DNA of 64,000 nt from NCBI GenBank assembly GCA_963663285.2, contig CAXXNI010000004.1:682001-746000 (forward strand). The letters run 5' to 3'. The DNA comes from CAXXOK01 sp963663285 (lineage in GTDB: Bacteria; Bacillota; Clostridia; Christensenellales; Aristaeellaceae). Position 1 is the first letter of the stretch. The number at the start of each line of letters is the position of its first letter. The position numbers and the translations under genes were made by a program. The notes under the pieces are model-generated. The model had not been told where the DNA came from. It saw nothing but the letters and a program-made list of their open reading frames with translations, and did no database searches. Of the stretch, positions 41,798-51,906 are shown piece by piece.

Positions 41798-42730
41798 ATG
41801 GAAAAGAATTGTATCGTGCAGGGAAACAAACAAATCATTGCGGATATCAATAGGCTAAAACAGGAAAAAAACGCTGTGATATTGGCACACTACTATGAAA
41901 CAGGTGCTGTTCAAGATGCGGCGGATATCGTAGGCGATTCCTTTGCTTTAAGCAGAATGGCTAAGGATACGGATGCCAGTATCATCGTATTTTGTGGCGT
42001 AAGGTTTATGGCGGAAAGCGCGAAAATTTTGTCGCCGCATAAAAAAGTACTCTTACCTGTGCCACATGCGGGTTGCCCCATGGCTGACATGGTAACGCCA
42101 GAAGATGTTCGCAGTCTGCGCGAAAAACATCCGCAAGCTGCAGTGGTATGCTATGTGAACTCTTCCTGCGAGGTAAAAGCTGAAAGCGATGTTTGCGTTA
42201 CATCATCCAATGCTGTCAAGATTGTAAGGGCAATGGATGAAAAACAGATTATCTTTGTCCCAGATCAAAATCTTGGGCGCTATGTAGCAGAAAACGTACA
42301 AGAAAAAGAAGTGTTTTTACATTCGGGATTTTGCCCTGTGCATCACCGCCTAACATCAGATGACGTGGCAAAGGCTAAGGCGCAAATGCCCGGCGCAGTT
42401 TTGCTGGCTCATCCGGAATGCACGCGTGCTGTGTTGGATGCAGCTGATTATATCGGAAGTACGGCGCAGATTTTGGACTATGCGAAGCAAGCAGCGGAGC
42501 AGACGTTTATCATTGCTACGGAAGAGGGTATTTTGCATAAATTGCATAAAGACAACCCCGACAAAGTGTTTTTTCCGCTTACTCCGAATCTTCTATGCAC
42601 CGATATGAAGAAAACCACTTTGTTGGATCTTCGTGATGCGCTGTTGTATGAACAGCATGAAATTTCGCTCAGTTATGATGTAATGAGCAAGGCGCGCCGC
42701 TGCCTGGATCGCATGCTCATTCTGTCCTGA
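41798..42730 (+). CDS. nadA: Quinolinate synthase NadA
   Basis: 310 residues. A [4Fe-4S] enzyme that condenses iminoaspartate with dihydroxyacetone phosphate to quinolinate, the second step of de novo NAD synthesis. Motifs: ILAHYYETGAVQDAADIVGDS, FCGVRFMAESAKIL, NSSCEVKAESDVCVTSSNA and PNLLCTDMKKTTL; the cluster cysteines lie in the FCGVRF, HSGFCP and NLLCTD regions. I prefer the ATG at 41798, which has AAGGA eight bases upstream, over the ATG at 41777. First gene of nadA-nadB-nadC. Confidence 0.95.
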   Translation: MEKNCIVQGNKQIIADINRLKQEKNAVILAHYYETGAVQDAADIVGDSFALSRMAKDTDASIIVFCGVRFMAESAKILSPHKKVLLPVPHAGCPMADMVTPEDVRSLREKHPQAAVVCYVNSSCEVKAESDVCVTSSNAVKIVRAMDEKQIIFVPDQNLGRYVAENVQEKEVFLHSGFCPVHHRLTSDDVAKAKAQMPGAVLLAHPECTRAVLDAADYIGSTAQILDYAKQAAEQTFIIATEEGILHKLHKDNPDKVFFPLTPNLLCTDMKKTTLLDLRDALLYEQHEISLSYDVMSKARRCLDRMLILS

Positions 42731-42752
42731 CGAAACGAAAAGAGGAAAATCT

Positions 42753-44306
42753 ATGCGCCGATATGTATCGGATATCAACCCTGAAAATTATATAGTGCAC
42801 ACTGTGGATGTTGCTATTATAGGCAGTGGACTGGCGGGTATGTATACGGCCTTCCATTTGCCCGAAACCATGCGCTGTGCGCTGTTTACCAAGAATAAAA
42901 CAGAAATGAGTTCCTCCTCTCTGGCACAGGGTGGCATTGCGGCAGTGACGGAGAAGGACGACTTATTTTTATATCATTTTATGGATACCATGACTGCCGG
43001 TGCCGGCATGTGCGATGAAAATGCTGTTCGCACGATTGTAGAGGAAGGCCCTGCCGAAATTGAAACCATGCTGAAAATCGGCACACAATTTGATCAGGAC
43101 TGCGCAGGACGATTGATGACAACCCGAGAGGGCGGGCATAGTATGAATCGCATCCTACATGCAGGTGGCGATTCAACAGGGATTTTCATGGTACGAGCGC
43201 TGGAACAGGCTATGCAGCAAAAGCAAAATGTGCGTCTGCACGAGAATGCTTTTGTGGCCGATGTGATAACAAAAGATGGTTATGTGTGCGGACTAACGGT
43301 GTTTGAAGATAATTATTGGCATTTGTACCGAACGAATTTCCTGGTGATCGCATCCGGCGGTGTCGGGCAAATCTATCGCTATACTACAAACCCGGTTGTT
43401 GCTACGGCGGATGGTATAGCTATGGCGATGCGTGCTGGTGCTAAGCTAAAGGATATGGAATTTATCCAATTTCATCCAACCGGACTATATACACCGGAGA
43501 ATCGGAATCGGCAGTGTTTTCTCATCTCTGAGGCAGTACGCGGCGAAGGCGGGATCTTGCTAAACGAAAAAGACGAGCGTTTTATGATTGGAGTGCATCC
43601 ACTTAAGGAACTGGCTCCGCGGGATATAGTTGCGCGTGAAATCTACAAGCAAATTCAGCTCCAAACGCTTCCGTATGTACGGCTAAGAATTTCATTCAGA
43701 AATAGTGACTTCTTGGTCAAACGCTTTCCAGGCATCTATGCCAAGTGTTTGGAGCACGGTATAGACATTACCAAAGACGATATCCCAGTCGGACCTGTGC
43801 AGCATTATATGATGGGCGGCGTGCAAACCGATTTATGGGGAAGCACTAATATTAAAGGGTTATTCTGTTGCGGTGAATCCGCCTGCACAGGGGTGCACGG
43901 CGCCAACAGGTTGGCGAGTAATTCCACGCTGGAGTGCCTGGTTTTTGGGCATCACTGTGCGGCAACCATTGCCCAACAATTCAAAGACAACATACCGGCA
44001 ATGGAACTACCCGCTCAAGAAGAGATGCCGGAAATTGAAATTAATGCTGAAGAAAATATCATTAAACTTAAGGGAATTATGGTTAAGTATTGTGGTATTA
44101 TGCGTGATGGTGAAAAATTACAGTCTGGCCTTTCACAAGTACAAGCAATGCTGAAAACACTTCACCATGCGAGGTTGCGTACAATTCGGGAAATAGAACT
44201 ATATAATATGGCATCTACGGCAAACGAAATTCTACTGAGTGCGATCAGTCGTTGTGTCTCAGTGGGTTCACATTTCCGTACTGATGAGGAGGCACTAAAA
44301 TTATGA
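42753..44306 (+). CDS. nadB: L-aspartate oxidase NadB
   Basis: 517 residues. FAD enzyme that oxidises L-aspartate to iminoaspartate, the substrate of NadA. Seen: the FAD-binding GSGLAGMYTAF at residues 24-34, SSLAQGGIAAV, the active-site region REGGHSMNRILHAGGDSTG, FIQFHPTGLY, and the C-terminal GANRLASNSTLEC. In anaerobes fumarate rather than oxygen is the electron acceptor. AGAGGAAAA precedes the start. It overlaps nadC by four bases. Confidence 0.96.
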   Translation: MRRYVSDINPENYIVHTVDVAIIGSGLAGMYTAFHLPETMRCALFTKNKTEMSSSSLAQGGIAAVTEKDDLFLYHFMDTMTAGAGMCDENAVRTIVEEGPAEIETMLKIGTQFDQDCAGRLMTTREGGHSMNRILHAGGDSTGIFMVRALEQAMQQKQNVRLHENAFVADVITKDGYVCGLTVFEDNYWHLYRTNFLVIASGGVGQIYRYTTNPVVATADGIAMAMRAGAKLKDMEFIQFHPTGLYTPENRNRQCFLISEAVRGEGGILLNEKDERFMIGVHPLKELAPRDIVAREIYKQIQLQTLPYVRLRISFRNSDFLVKRFPGIYAKCLEHGIDITKDDIPVGPVQHYMMGGVQTDLWGSTNIKGLFCCGESACTGVHGANRLASNSTLECLVFGHHCAATIAQQFKDNIPAMELPAQEEMPEIEINAEENIIKLKGIMVKYCGIMRDGEKLQSGLSQVQAMLKTLHHARLRTIREIELYNMASTANEILLSAISRCVSVGSHFRTDEEALKL

Positions 44307-45139
44307 TGGATCGTAAACAAATTGAGCGGATTATTGAAACTGCATTGGCAGAAGATGTGAACACTGGGGATATTACGACGATTAGTACCGTGCCGCAGGG
44401 CACAAAGATCAACGGGAGTTTTCTGGCAAAAGGGCATGGTGTACTGTGTGGTGTAGAAGTTGTGAAGGCTGTGTTTGCCTATGTAGATAACAACATAGCG
44501 GTGGAGTTTCATTTCAGCGAAGGAGATATACTCCGTGCTGGTGATGTGATCGCGGATATTCACGGTGAAGCCGCTTCCATTCTTACAGGGGAAAGAGTTG
44601 CTTTGAATCTGATGCAGCGCATGTCTGGGATTGCAACACGCACCCGTGAGATGGCACAGATGGTTCAAGACTATGATGTGCGGATACTAGATACCCGAAA
44701 GACTACGCCGGGACTTCGTATGTTAGAAAAACATGCCGTACGCGTAGGCGGGGGATACAATCACCGTTTTTCCTTGTCGGATGGAATTTTGATCAAGGAT
44801 AATCATATTCAGGCAGCGAAAGGGATTACAAACGCTGTGAATGCTGCACGCGCCCGTGCACCATTTACGTTAAAAATAGAAGTGGAAACCGAAACCATGG
44901 AACAAGTGCAGGAAGCGCTGGCTGTGAAAGCCGATATTATTATGCTGGATAACATGACTACAGAACAGATGAAAGAAGCGGTTGCGCTGATTAACAAGCG
45001 TGCTATTGTAGAAGCATCCGGCAATATGGCACAGCGGGATATTCGTGAAGTGGCAGCAACCGGTGTTGATTGTATCAGTATCGGCGATCTGACTAACAGT
45101 GTACAGCCGTTGGATATTAGTTTGCGATTAAATATTTGA
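44303..45139 (+). CDS. nadC: Quinolinate phosphoribosyltransferase NadC
   Basis: 278 residues. Converts quinolinate and PRPP to nicotinate mononucleotide with loss of CO2, the third step. Motifs: LAEDVNTGDITT near the start, RMSGIATRTREM, LDTRKTTPGLRMLEKHAVRVGGGYNHRFSLSD region (PRPP and quinolinate site), EVETETMEQ and SIGDLTNS. Last gene of the operon; I see no clear terminator behind it. Confidence 0.96.
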   Translation: MMDRKQIERIIETALAEDVNTGDITTISTVPQGTKINGSFLAKGHGVLCGVEVVKAVFAYVDNNIAVEFHFSEGDILRAGDVIADIHGEAASILTGERVALNLMQRMSGIATRTREMAQMVQDYDVRILDTRKTTPGLRMLEKHAVRVGGGYNHRFSLSDGILIKDNHIQAAKGITNAVNAARARAPFTLKIEVETETMEQVQEALAVKADIIMLDNMTTEQMKEAVALINKRAIVEASGNMAQRDIREVAATGVDCISIGDLTNSVQPLDISLRLNI

Positions 45140-45437
45140 ATTTTTTAAAGACATGAATGCTAGTTACACCCTTACACGATTCCCCGTTTCAGAGTGCACC
45201 CAGCAGCTTATAAGACTCTTCCAAATAAGGATGTCAATCTTGGTAAGAGGTTGGGGTCCTTTTTGTTTACGATGAAAGCGTTGATATATAAGGGATTTTG
45301 CGACCTGGGTGGTCAGTGGAATGGCTTGACACCAGGTTTTCCAAGCCCGAGAGCATACAGATATTACCACTTGAAAGACACTATTACACGAAAGCTTGGG
45401 TGGGTTCAGTACACTCGTTCCAATATTTCATAAAAAA
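45140..45437. other. Gene-free boundary between nadC and the accessory island
   Basis: About 300 bases. Short ORFs on both strands lack ribosome sites and recognisable motifs. It may contain the decayed end of a mobile gene on the minus strand, but I cannot name one. It leads into the stacked inverted repeats at 45438. Confidence 0.4.
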
Positions 45438-45504
45438 GCACCCGAAGGGTGCGTAGCCGCACAAGCATTGTGCGTTTCGAGGGGTTTGGGGATACTCTCC
45501 CCAA
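45438..45504. other. Three stacked inverted repeats, oriT-like
   Basis: In 67 bases: GCACCC-GAA-GGGTGC (45438-45452), CGCACAA-GCA-TTGTGCG (45458-45474), and TTGGGGA-TACTC-TCCCCAA (45486-45504) preceded by TTTCGAGGGG. From memory this arrangement resembles the transfer origins near relaxase genes of mobilisable elements in Clostridia. No relaxase is present here, so if this is an oriT it is either a leftover or a site used in trans. Confidence 0.4.
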
Positions 45505-45581
45505 TAAGCAGTAAGCGATTTGCAAAAAGTAAATTCGCCTGTTATGCATGTGTGTTATAACACATGCCCTGCTTGCCAAGA

Positions 45582-48500
45582 TTAATTGGGAAAAATTCTG
45601 AAGCCGTCATGTTGGAGAATATAAAGTCTCCTAATTTTAGATGGAGCCCAGGGAGTTCCGTAGAAACGGTAAGATTTATCTTCAAATGTTATGCGCACCT
45701 CGAAGATTAGAGAACATTCCAACGCTGTAAGAATATGCTGAAGCTTGTTTTGTTTAACGACTATCATGTGGCCAGCGGTGCTTTTTTCATCATAGACATT
45801 CTCTTGTGTGCTCATATTCCAGCGAAACAAGCGTAAATCAGCACATGTATTGGCTGCACCAACAATAACATTATATAAGGGTTCGGAAATATATGCTTTT
45901 AGGATAGGAGAAAGGTCAAAAATCTGGCTATTATAATATGCCACATCTTTTGACAATAGATCACAATTATCTAGGTTGGTATCCGCTGGTCCATCAATTG
46001 TAATAACAGAAGGATCAACTGCAACTTTTTCTTTTTCTTCAAAATACTCATTCCTGTAGAAATGGTCCAAGTAAGTCCGTGGTTTCTTCAATGCATATAA
46101 GAGTGCTTCAAGGTCCTTATTCTCTATAAAAACACTTTCTATACTTATTCGTTGATGACTATTATCAAAAGTCGAGGAATAGTCGAGATTTAAGGTGATA
46201 TACTCGTTATCAAGAACAAGAGAAAAAGGCAGATCGTCCGGGATATAGTAAATTTTTTTATTCTGCGGGTTTGGAATTCTGGTGAATTGCCAAAAGAATG
46301 GATGACAGGGTGCATTGCCAAGAAATTCGGAAAGCCAAAATCCGTGATACCCAGGATAAAAGGAGTTCAACCATCCATCATAAGTGCAGTCATCTTCAAC
46401 AACTGGAGTACTCTTACGTAACTCATCAGCAGTATAAAACATGGCATGCCACTCAGCATATTTATCAAGTGTTTCATAACTTGGTATACTTCCATGACGA
46501 TTACGTGTTCGATCATAGTTGTTCCTGCTTAAGTAGCGCTCATGCCATTCCCTGACTTTGTGGTTTGTAATCTCAAATTGTTCTATATAAGGGTCACAGA
46601 TTCTCGCAATTCCCCTTTGCGTACTAGAAAAAATGCCTGCTAAACTGTCATACCAATAAGGCAACGTATCCATGGTATCAAAGTGAAATTTCGGCTCCGG
46701 ATTCTCCATTGCATCTTCGCGTGCATATCTAGGGATACTATTGCTAGTTCCACTTATACATTGATTATACTCCAATAATTCGGCTCTTTTATCAACTGCA
46801 TCTATTGGAAGCAGTAATAGGCAGATATCTTTAGCTACTTTTCTTTGGAGCGCGTTTATGATTCTTCTGCTACATGCAATGCTTTCAAAAAATGGATAAG
46901 TTGATTGTAACGCTTCAGGATTGTCTTTTACAATTCGTAAGCAAGTAAGCAGATACCAAAGCTGAGCGGATTCTGAGAAGAAATAATTATTGGAATCCAT
47001 GTAACTACTGGGAAATGAATGAAAATACAAGTGTTGCTGTATAAATAGCAGGATATGCTTGTTCCCTAAATGATTAAGCCGTAATAGTACATGAGCAGCC
47101 TTCCAGCGAATATGTTTATCCGGATGGCCAAGAGTTCTCCAAATATAAATTGCAATATAATCCTCGATATTTTCACTAGTCTCGATCAGCTGAGGAGGGG
47201 TATCACCAGTTGCTGGATGTATCCGCTGCATTTCTTCGTTCAAAGACCAAGTGAGAAAATCAATTCTCTCATCAATAGTAAGTGTATCCGAAATATGCAT
47301 TAGCGCGACCACCAACTGCTCATTGAAAAGTTTCTCATTTCTTATTATGTATTCAACAATCCATATACGTAAATCATCAGAATCGAAGGGAAATATACTA
47401 CAAAAAACCTCGTGATCATGTGCATGGTTGAACAGATATAAAGATGAATCCAGAAACCTATTCAAGTGTTTTTTTTGAACTGTTTTGTTATATCGCCAGT
47501 TTTTCACGTTTGGTGATAATGCAACCCGCTCAATAATACCATTGAACGCAACCAGCATTTCTCCCATTTTGGGGATGGACCCTCTATTCAGAGTTGCTGT
47601 TAGTATCATTTCTAGAACATCACAATATACATCAGGCGCTATAGTTTCAATCAATAAATTCAAGTAGCCTTCATACTCTGAAGGATGCAATTTCTCCACT
47701 ACTAACACAAAATCTTGTACTGAGCAAATTGGTGAGTCTTCTACCATTTTACGGAGCTCTTGTTTGGTTTTTAGTTCGCGTTTCTCTGCATGTAAAAGTT
47801 CGTCTTGTTTCGGAAGCGACTTCCAGAATGTAGTCATACCCCGAAGCTCTTTAACGTTCAGTCCATTAGGTATATAATTTTGATCCAGATAGTTCATTAA
47901 GCGTTCGCAGGTATACTCTTTATCTCCTAATGGAAGATCATATAAAGCGTCGTGGATCAGAAGTTCTATTATAAGTTTCAATTGTGGTGATGATATGCTG
48001 CTATCATCTAGAATTAATTCCACGATGTCCCAATAGTCATGGGACTGATCTGGCGTGAGCATACCAAGCAATGCAACTGCAAGCGCAGGAGCTAGTTTTT
48101 TCACTGAAAGGAGTGTGCTCAATACAATAGACAAAGTGTCAACTAGTTTGAAGATATAGAATTCATCATGTCTGTCGTCTAAGCGACATAGCGTGCTCCA
48201 GATTGTTTTCTCGCTTAATAGCGTTCCAGCAACGATTGATTCCTTGTATGGGAAGTTTTTTGAGTCGCCGATTTTATAAAAATAATCTTCTGCCACTCGC
48301 GTGACTTGATATGACAAAGTCGGCATATCCTCTGTTGCACTTTTCGATAGTTTTTCAAAAAGATGCAGTTTCCGATAAGATTCATAATCAGCCTCTCGCG
48401 TACATACAATGGCCCTCTGAAACAGTTTGCGAGCTTCGTCATAATTGGAGCGTCGCATTAATTTTGCGCACTCAACAAAGATATCCGACATTTCTTCTGC

Positions 48501-51500
48501 GGCTCCTGGGGATTGTTGATAGCATTCATCAATCCAAGACAATAAATCATGAGCAAAAAGAGACGCATTTGGGTTGAGAATGGTCTTATCAAGAAGTGTA
48601 ACCTTGAAATTCGGTGAGTACGACTTCTTTCGGACAACTGGGCTTAGCTTTTCTTTCAGTTGGAGGTTGCCCAGTTTTTGATTACATAGAACAGCTTCAA
48701 CAAGCAATTGCAATTCAAGCTCAGCAATGTTTCTGTAATCCAATGGATGAAGGGATAGCGTTGAGCGATCGAGGTGTGTAACAAGTTCATTATATCGGGC
48801 ATCAAATTCATCGTTTTCTATCCCTCGGATGTTTTTGAGTCGGAACTCCACCATTGGTAAGAGTGTATTAGCCGCGTGTTTGATTTCTTGCTGGTTATTT
48901 TCTGCTTGTCTTTCATCTTTAAGAATAGTCTCATCTTTTGACTTTGGTAATGTAAACGCGTTTGCATCTAGAGGGTTTTGCTGGCAGGTCTGTTTCAGTA
49001 CATAATAACGCATAGCGGCTATGAATTCATTTTTTTCATGTTTTTCGAACAACGCCGGTAAACGAGAGAACCGATAATTTATTTTTAGTTTTTCCGCAAT
49101 ATTGACGACCAAAGTTTCGGAATAACCTAAAGTCAGCATATACTCTAGAAGTGTCAATACATCATCTTTTGAAATAGATTCATCCAGAGTTTCCGAAAAA
49201 GACTCTAAGTATTGAACTAACATCTCAACATAGCCAGCCGGTGGATCCAATTGAAACGATATGAATGCTGCTGAAATCGCCAGCTTAATTGCTTCATTCC
49301 ACTCGTTATGTACTATTATATTACAATATCCATCAATATCGCCTGGTAACAATCTTATTATCAGCCCTCGGATGATATCCGTTTGATATGCTAGTGGTTT
49401 CCATCTCGATATCCATTCGACCGCATTTCTGCCTGAAAGTAACATTGCGTGCGATATATTTATGATATTATCCAACGAAGGCCGATCGTGTAATGAACGT
49501 TCTTCACTCTCCAATGCAAAATAGTTTGACACATGATTATCATAAGAATCAATCAACTGATTTGCCCGTGTCTCTTGATCTGGTAAAAGTGAAAAAGATA
49601 AGGCTGCTTTTGATATTGCATCAAATGAAGCTCCGCTTTTATTATACGCATTGTATGTTGAATATTCATCACAAAACAAAGCAGTTTCAATAGGCGCTTT
49701 GCGTAACAGCTCGAATACGGCATCGTCACTTTTACTGTAATCGATGAGTTTATATAATAGCTTACATGAAAGAACGCTATTCGTTTCTAAACGCATCTCA
49801 GCTCTTTGCAGCGCAGTTTTTAGTCTATCTATCATAACTTGGTTTGCCTGATCAATCGGAAGCGTTGTGTCTTCGATCGAATCAAAAGACACCATAACTA
49901 GATCGTCAAATCGATTAGTCTTGTTAAGTAATAAATGCACATGTCGTGCACAATATGAGTTGTTGACTCTATTGTTGAATAAGAAATTCGCAATTTGATT
50001 TGCCGCGCTTGCTAAGTCAGCGTATTTATTCGCTAAATATGTCGCAAAATCCTCATCCCTTAGGTAAATATGTTGTTCAAACACGCAAATGGCCTTTTGA
50101 GAATCAGAGCTGATACTGTATAGGGCATCTTCTGAAATAGCGCAAATGCTGCAAAGTAAATTGAGTGGAATGGGAGGCGGTAGAATAATCAATGACGCAA
50201 ACAAGACATTCGTATCAAATATACTTCGATATTGTTCATGAATACCGTAGAGATTTTCATCAAATAATGAATTAAGCGTTTCCCCGTTTGGCCGTAACCA
50301 TTCAAGTGCATCTTCCAATGATAATGTACTAGATAGGAAATACCTCTGTAATCGAGGATTTCGATCAGTTAGGAGATGGAATTCTTCACATATATCGTCT
50401 GCAGCGTTTGGATATTTGCTCCGTATCATCTCTTTTGTCTCATCAAGTTCAAACGGTAGAATTTCTATTTTCTTTATACTATCAGGTAATGAAAGTATGC
50501 GAAGGTGTTCTGTCCTTGCCGTTACAACTAAAACTACACCTTCTGGTAGATTCTCCTCAAGCAATAATGGCAGAAAGCACTCTTGCCCGTATTTATTTGC
50601 AGCAGTAACAGCATTATCAGCCGCATCAATCATAAGTACGACAGCAGCATTTGGATTTTGAGCCTTAACGTATTTAACGGCTGCTTCGAGTTGCCGTTTT
50701 AGAAAACGAAGATATTCAAAACTTTCTGAGCGATCTTCCAGCATAAGATTTGTTCCGCACTCAACGGCCAATTCATTGCAAATCTGCTTAAACGCAACCT
50801 TAGGCAAATGCCGCCGTTCGCTTGGCTGGAAGAAACTTCCTCCGCCAAAGCAATCATATAAAAGCACAACCGAAGCATCGGAAAGATACTCATTAACTTT
50901 ACTGACGAGTGTTGTTTTTCCAATTCCGCCACCCGCATGAATGCAAATTTTTGTCTGACAACTTATTTGTTCAACGAGTGTTCTGAGTACGCTTCTTTCA
51001 ATAAAAACATCAGATAAGATTTCAATTCTATTAGGTGCAGGAAACATCATCTGATCGGTTGTGCTTAACGCAGCTAACACATTACCGCGTGTCCAGCTGT
51101 ATTTCTTTGCCGCTGGCAACATAAGGTTATATATATCGTCTTTTAAGGCTAAAAAAGCATTGTGAAGGTCTTTAATGCCAAAACATCCTAACTCCTTCAA
51201 TATCTCGATTCGTTGGATGCTTGATATATCACTGCCACAATCCTCAAAATCTATAACCTTTAAAAAACCAATGAAATCTGAAGAACCAAGGTTTGTAGTT
51301 TTCCTTATAGATTCAAGCATTGCCTTTTGTGAAGCACCTACGAGACGCTTATCCAAATCACAAAAACGCTTTATAGTCACTTCTGTGATGAGTGTTTTTA
51401 CATCCGCCATTGTTTTTTTAAATTCGGCATTAAGGCTGCGATTACTTACCAGTTTCAGCACCAGTTTTTCCTGAACATCTAGATATCTTTCGGCATAGTC

Positions 51501-51866
51501 TTTGTACGTGTCTGCAAGCCTTCGGATAATAGAATTGTTTCTTGCTTTGTTGCTTGATGAACATAGCTTACTGGCCGTCCATGGCTCAGCTGCTTGATAT
51601 GTACTATATTTCAACTGTGAAAAAACAACTTTCGTAGCGCCTTCATAGGTCTCACCATTGTAATATTCCGATAAATCGATTGCGAGCAAAGCCCCTTTAT
51701 CATCAGTTAATATCGAATCTTCCCACGTAGGGCCCTCAACACAAACAGCAGTGAGTGTACTTTTGGGTTGCAACATACTAATTATTCTTTTACACGCCCA
51801 TAGTAGATGAAAATAGTCTCCAGCGTTGGAAGCTTCGGCGCCGGCTCTTGAATAAGGCATTGCCAT
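45582..51866 (-). CDS. Giant STAND NTPase with Cap4-like nuclease domain (putative anti-phage protein)
   Basis: 2094 residues. Residues 10-100 resemble a Cap4/DUF4297-type restriction-nuclease domain: GDYFHLLWACKRI, then acidic residues at 44-64 and a QLK triad (84-86) like the QxK of PD-(D/E)xK nucleases. A STAND ATPase follows with Walker A AGGGIGKTT (311-319), Walker B VVLMIDAADN (409-418) and VVTARTEHL. The remaining 1500 residues look alpha-helical and repetitive, with no known motif, as expected for a sensor array. Nuclease-STAND-repeat order is that of Avs-type phage sensors. The start is set by AAGGAG six bases upstream of ATG 51866. It lies 40 bases after the NACHT gene. AT-rich, unlike its neighbours. 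Confidence 0.72.
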   Translation of the reverse strand: MAMPYSRAGAEASNAGDYFHLLWACKRIISMLQPKSTLTAVCVEGPTWEDSILTDDKGALLAIDLSEYYNGETYEGATKVVFSQLKYSTYQAAEPWTASKLCSSSNKARNNSIIRRLADTYKDYAERYLDVQEKLVLKLVSNRSLNAEFKKTMADVKTLITEVTIKRFCDLDKRLVGASQKAMLESIRKTTNLGSSDFIGFLKVIDFEDCGSDISSIQRIEILKELGCFGIKDLHNAFLALKDDIYNLMLPAAKKYSWTRGNVLAALSTTDQMMFPAPNRIEILSDVFIERSVLRTLVEQISCQTKICIHAGGGIGKTTLVSKVNEYLSDASVVLLYDCFGGGSFFQPSERRHLPKVAFKQICNELAVECGTNLMLEDRSESFEYLRFLKRQLEAAVKYVKAQNPNAAVVLMIDAADNAVTAANKYGQECFLPLLLEENLPEGVVLVVTARTEHLRILSLPDSIKKIEILPFELDETKEMIRSKYPNAADDICEEFHLLTDRNPRLQRYFLSSTLSLEDALEWLRPNGETLNSLFDENLYGIHEQYRSIFDTNVLFASLIILPPPIPLNLLCSICAISEDALYSISSDSQKAICVFEQHIYLRDEDFATYLANKYADLASAANQIANFLFNNRVNNSYCARHVHLLLNKTNRFDDLVMVSFDSIEDTTLPIDQANQVMIDRLKTALQRAEMRLETNSVLSCKLLYKLIDYSKSDDAVFELLRKAPIETALFCDEYSTYNAYNKSGASFDAISKAALSFSLLPDQETRANQLIDSYDNHVSNYFALESEERSLHDRPSLDNIINISHAMLLSGRNAVEWISRWKPLAYQTDIIRGLIIRLLPGDIDGYCNIIVHNEWNEAIKLAISAAFISFQLDPPAGYVEMLVQYLESFSETLDESISKDDVLTLLEYMLTLGYSETLVVNIAEKLKINYRFSRLPALFEKHEKNEFIAAMRYYVLKQTCQQNPLDANAFTLPKSKDETILKDERQAENNQQEIKHAANTLLPMVEFRLKNIRGIENDEFDARYNELVTHLDRSTLSLHPLDYRNIAELELQLLVEAVLCNQKLGNLQLKEKLSPVVRKKSYSPNFKVTLLDKTILNPNASLFAHDLLSWIDECYQQSPGAAEEMSDIFVECAKLMRRSNYDEARKLFQRAIVCTREADYESYRKLHLFEKLSKSATEDMPTLSYQVTRVAEDYFYKIGDSKNFPYKESIVAGTLLSEKTIWSTLCRLDDRHDEFYIFKLVDTLSIVLSTLLSVKKLAPALAVALLGMLTPDQSHDYWDIVELILDDSSISSPQLKLIIELLIHDALYDLPLGDKEYTCERLMNYLDQNYIPNGLNVKELRGMTTFWKSLPKQDELLHAEKRELKTKQELRKMVEDSPICSVQDFVLVVEKLHPSEYEGYLNLLIETIAPDVYCDVLEMILTATLNRGSIPKMGEMLVAFNGIIERVALSPNVKNWRYNKTVQKKHLNRFLDSSLYLFNHAHDHEVFCSIFPFDSDDLRIWIVEYIIRNEKLFNEQLVVALMHISDTLTIDERIDFLTWSLNEEMQRIHPATGDTPPQLIETSENIEDYIAIYIWRTLGHPDKHIRWKAAHVLLRLNHLGNKHILLFIQQHLYFHSFPSSYMDSNNYFFSESAQLWYLLTCLRIVKDNPEALQSTYPFFESIACSRRIINALQRKVAKDICLLLLPIDAVDKRAELLEYNQCISGTSNSIPRYAREDAMENPEPKFHFDTMDTLPYWYDSLAGIFSSTQRGIARICDPYIEQFEITNHKVREWHERYLSRNNYDRTRNRHGSIPSYETLDKYAEWHAMFYTADELRKSTPVVEDDCTYDGWLNSFYPGYHGFWLSEFLGNAPCHPFFWQFTRIPNPQNKKIYYIPDDLPFSLVLDNEYITLNLDYSSTFDNSHQRISIESVFIENKDLEALLYALKKPRTYLDHFYRNEYFEEKEKVAVDPSVITIDGPADTNLDNCDLLSKDVAYYNSQIFDLSPILKAYISEPLYNVIVGAANTCADLRLFRWNMSTQENVYDEKSTAGHMIVVKQNKLQHILTALECSLIFEVRITFEDKSYRFYGTPWAPSKIRRLYILQHDGFRIFPN

Positions 51867-51906
51867 AATAAACTCCTTGTACATTGACTAATTAAGTTGA
51901 GAAAGC

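Noticed and set aside
45140..45437. Short ORFs on both strands that might be the tail of an integrase or mobilisation gene
   Set aside because: No catalytic motif, no ribosome site, and no consistent frame longer than 80 codons.
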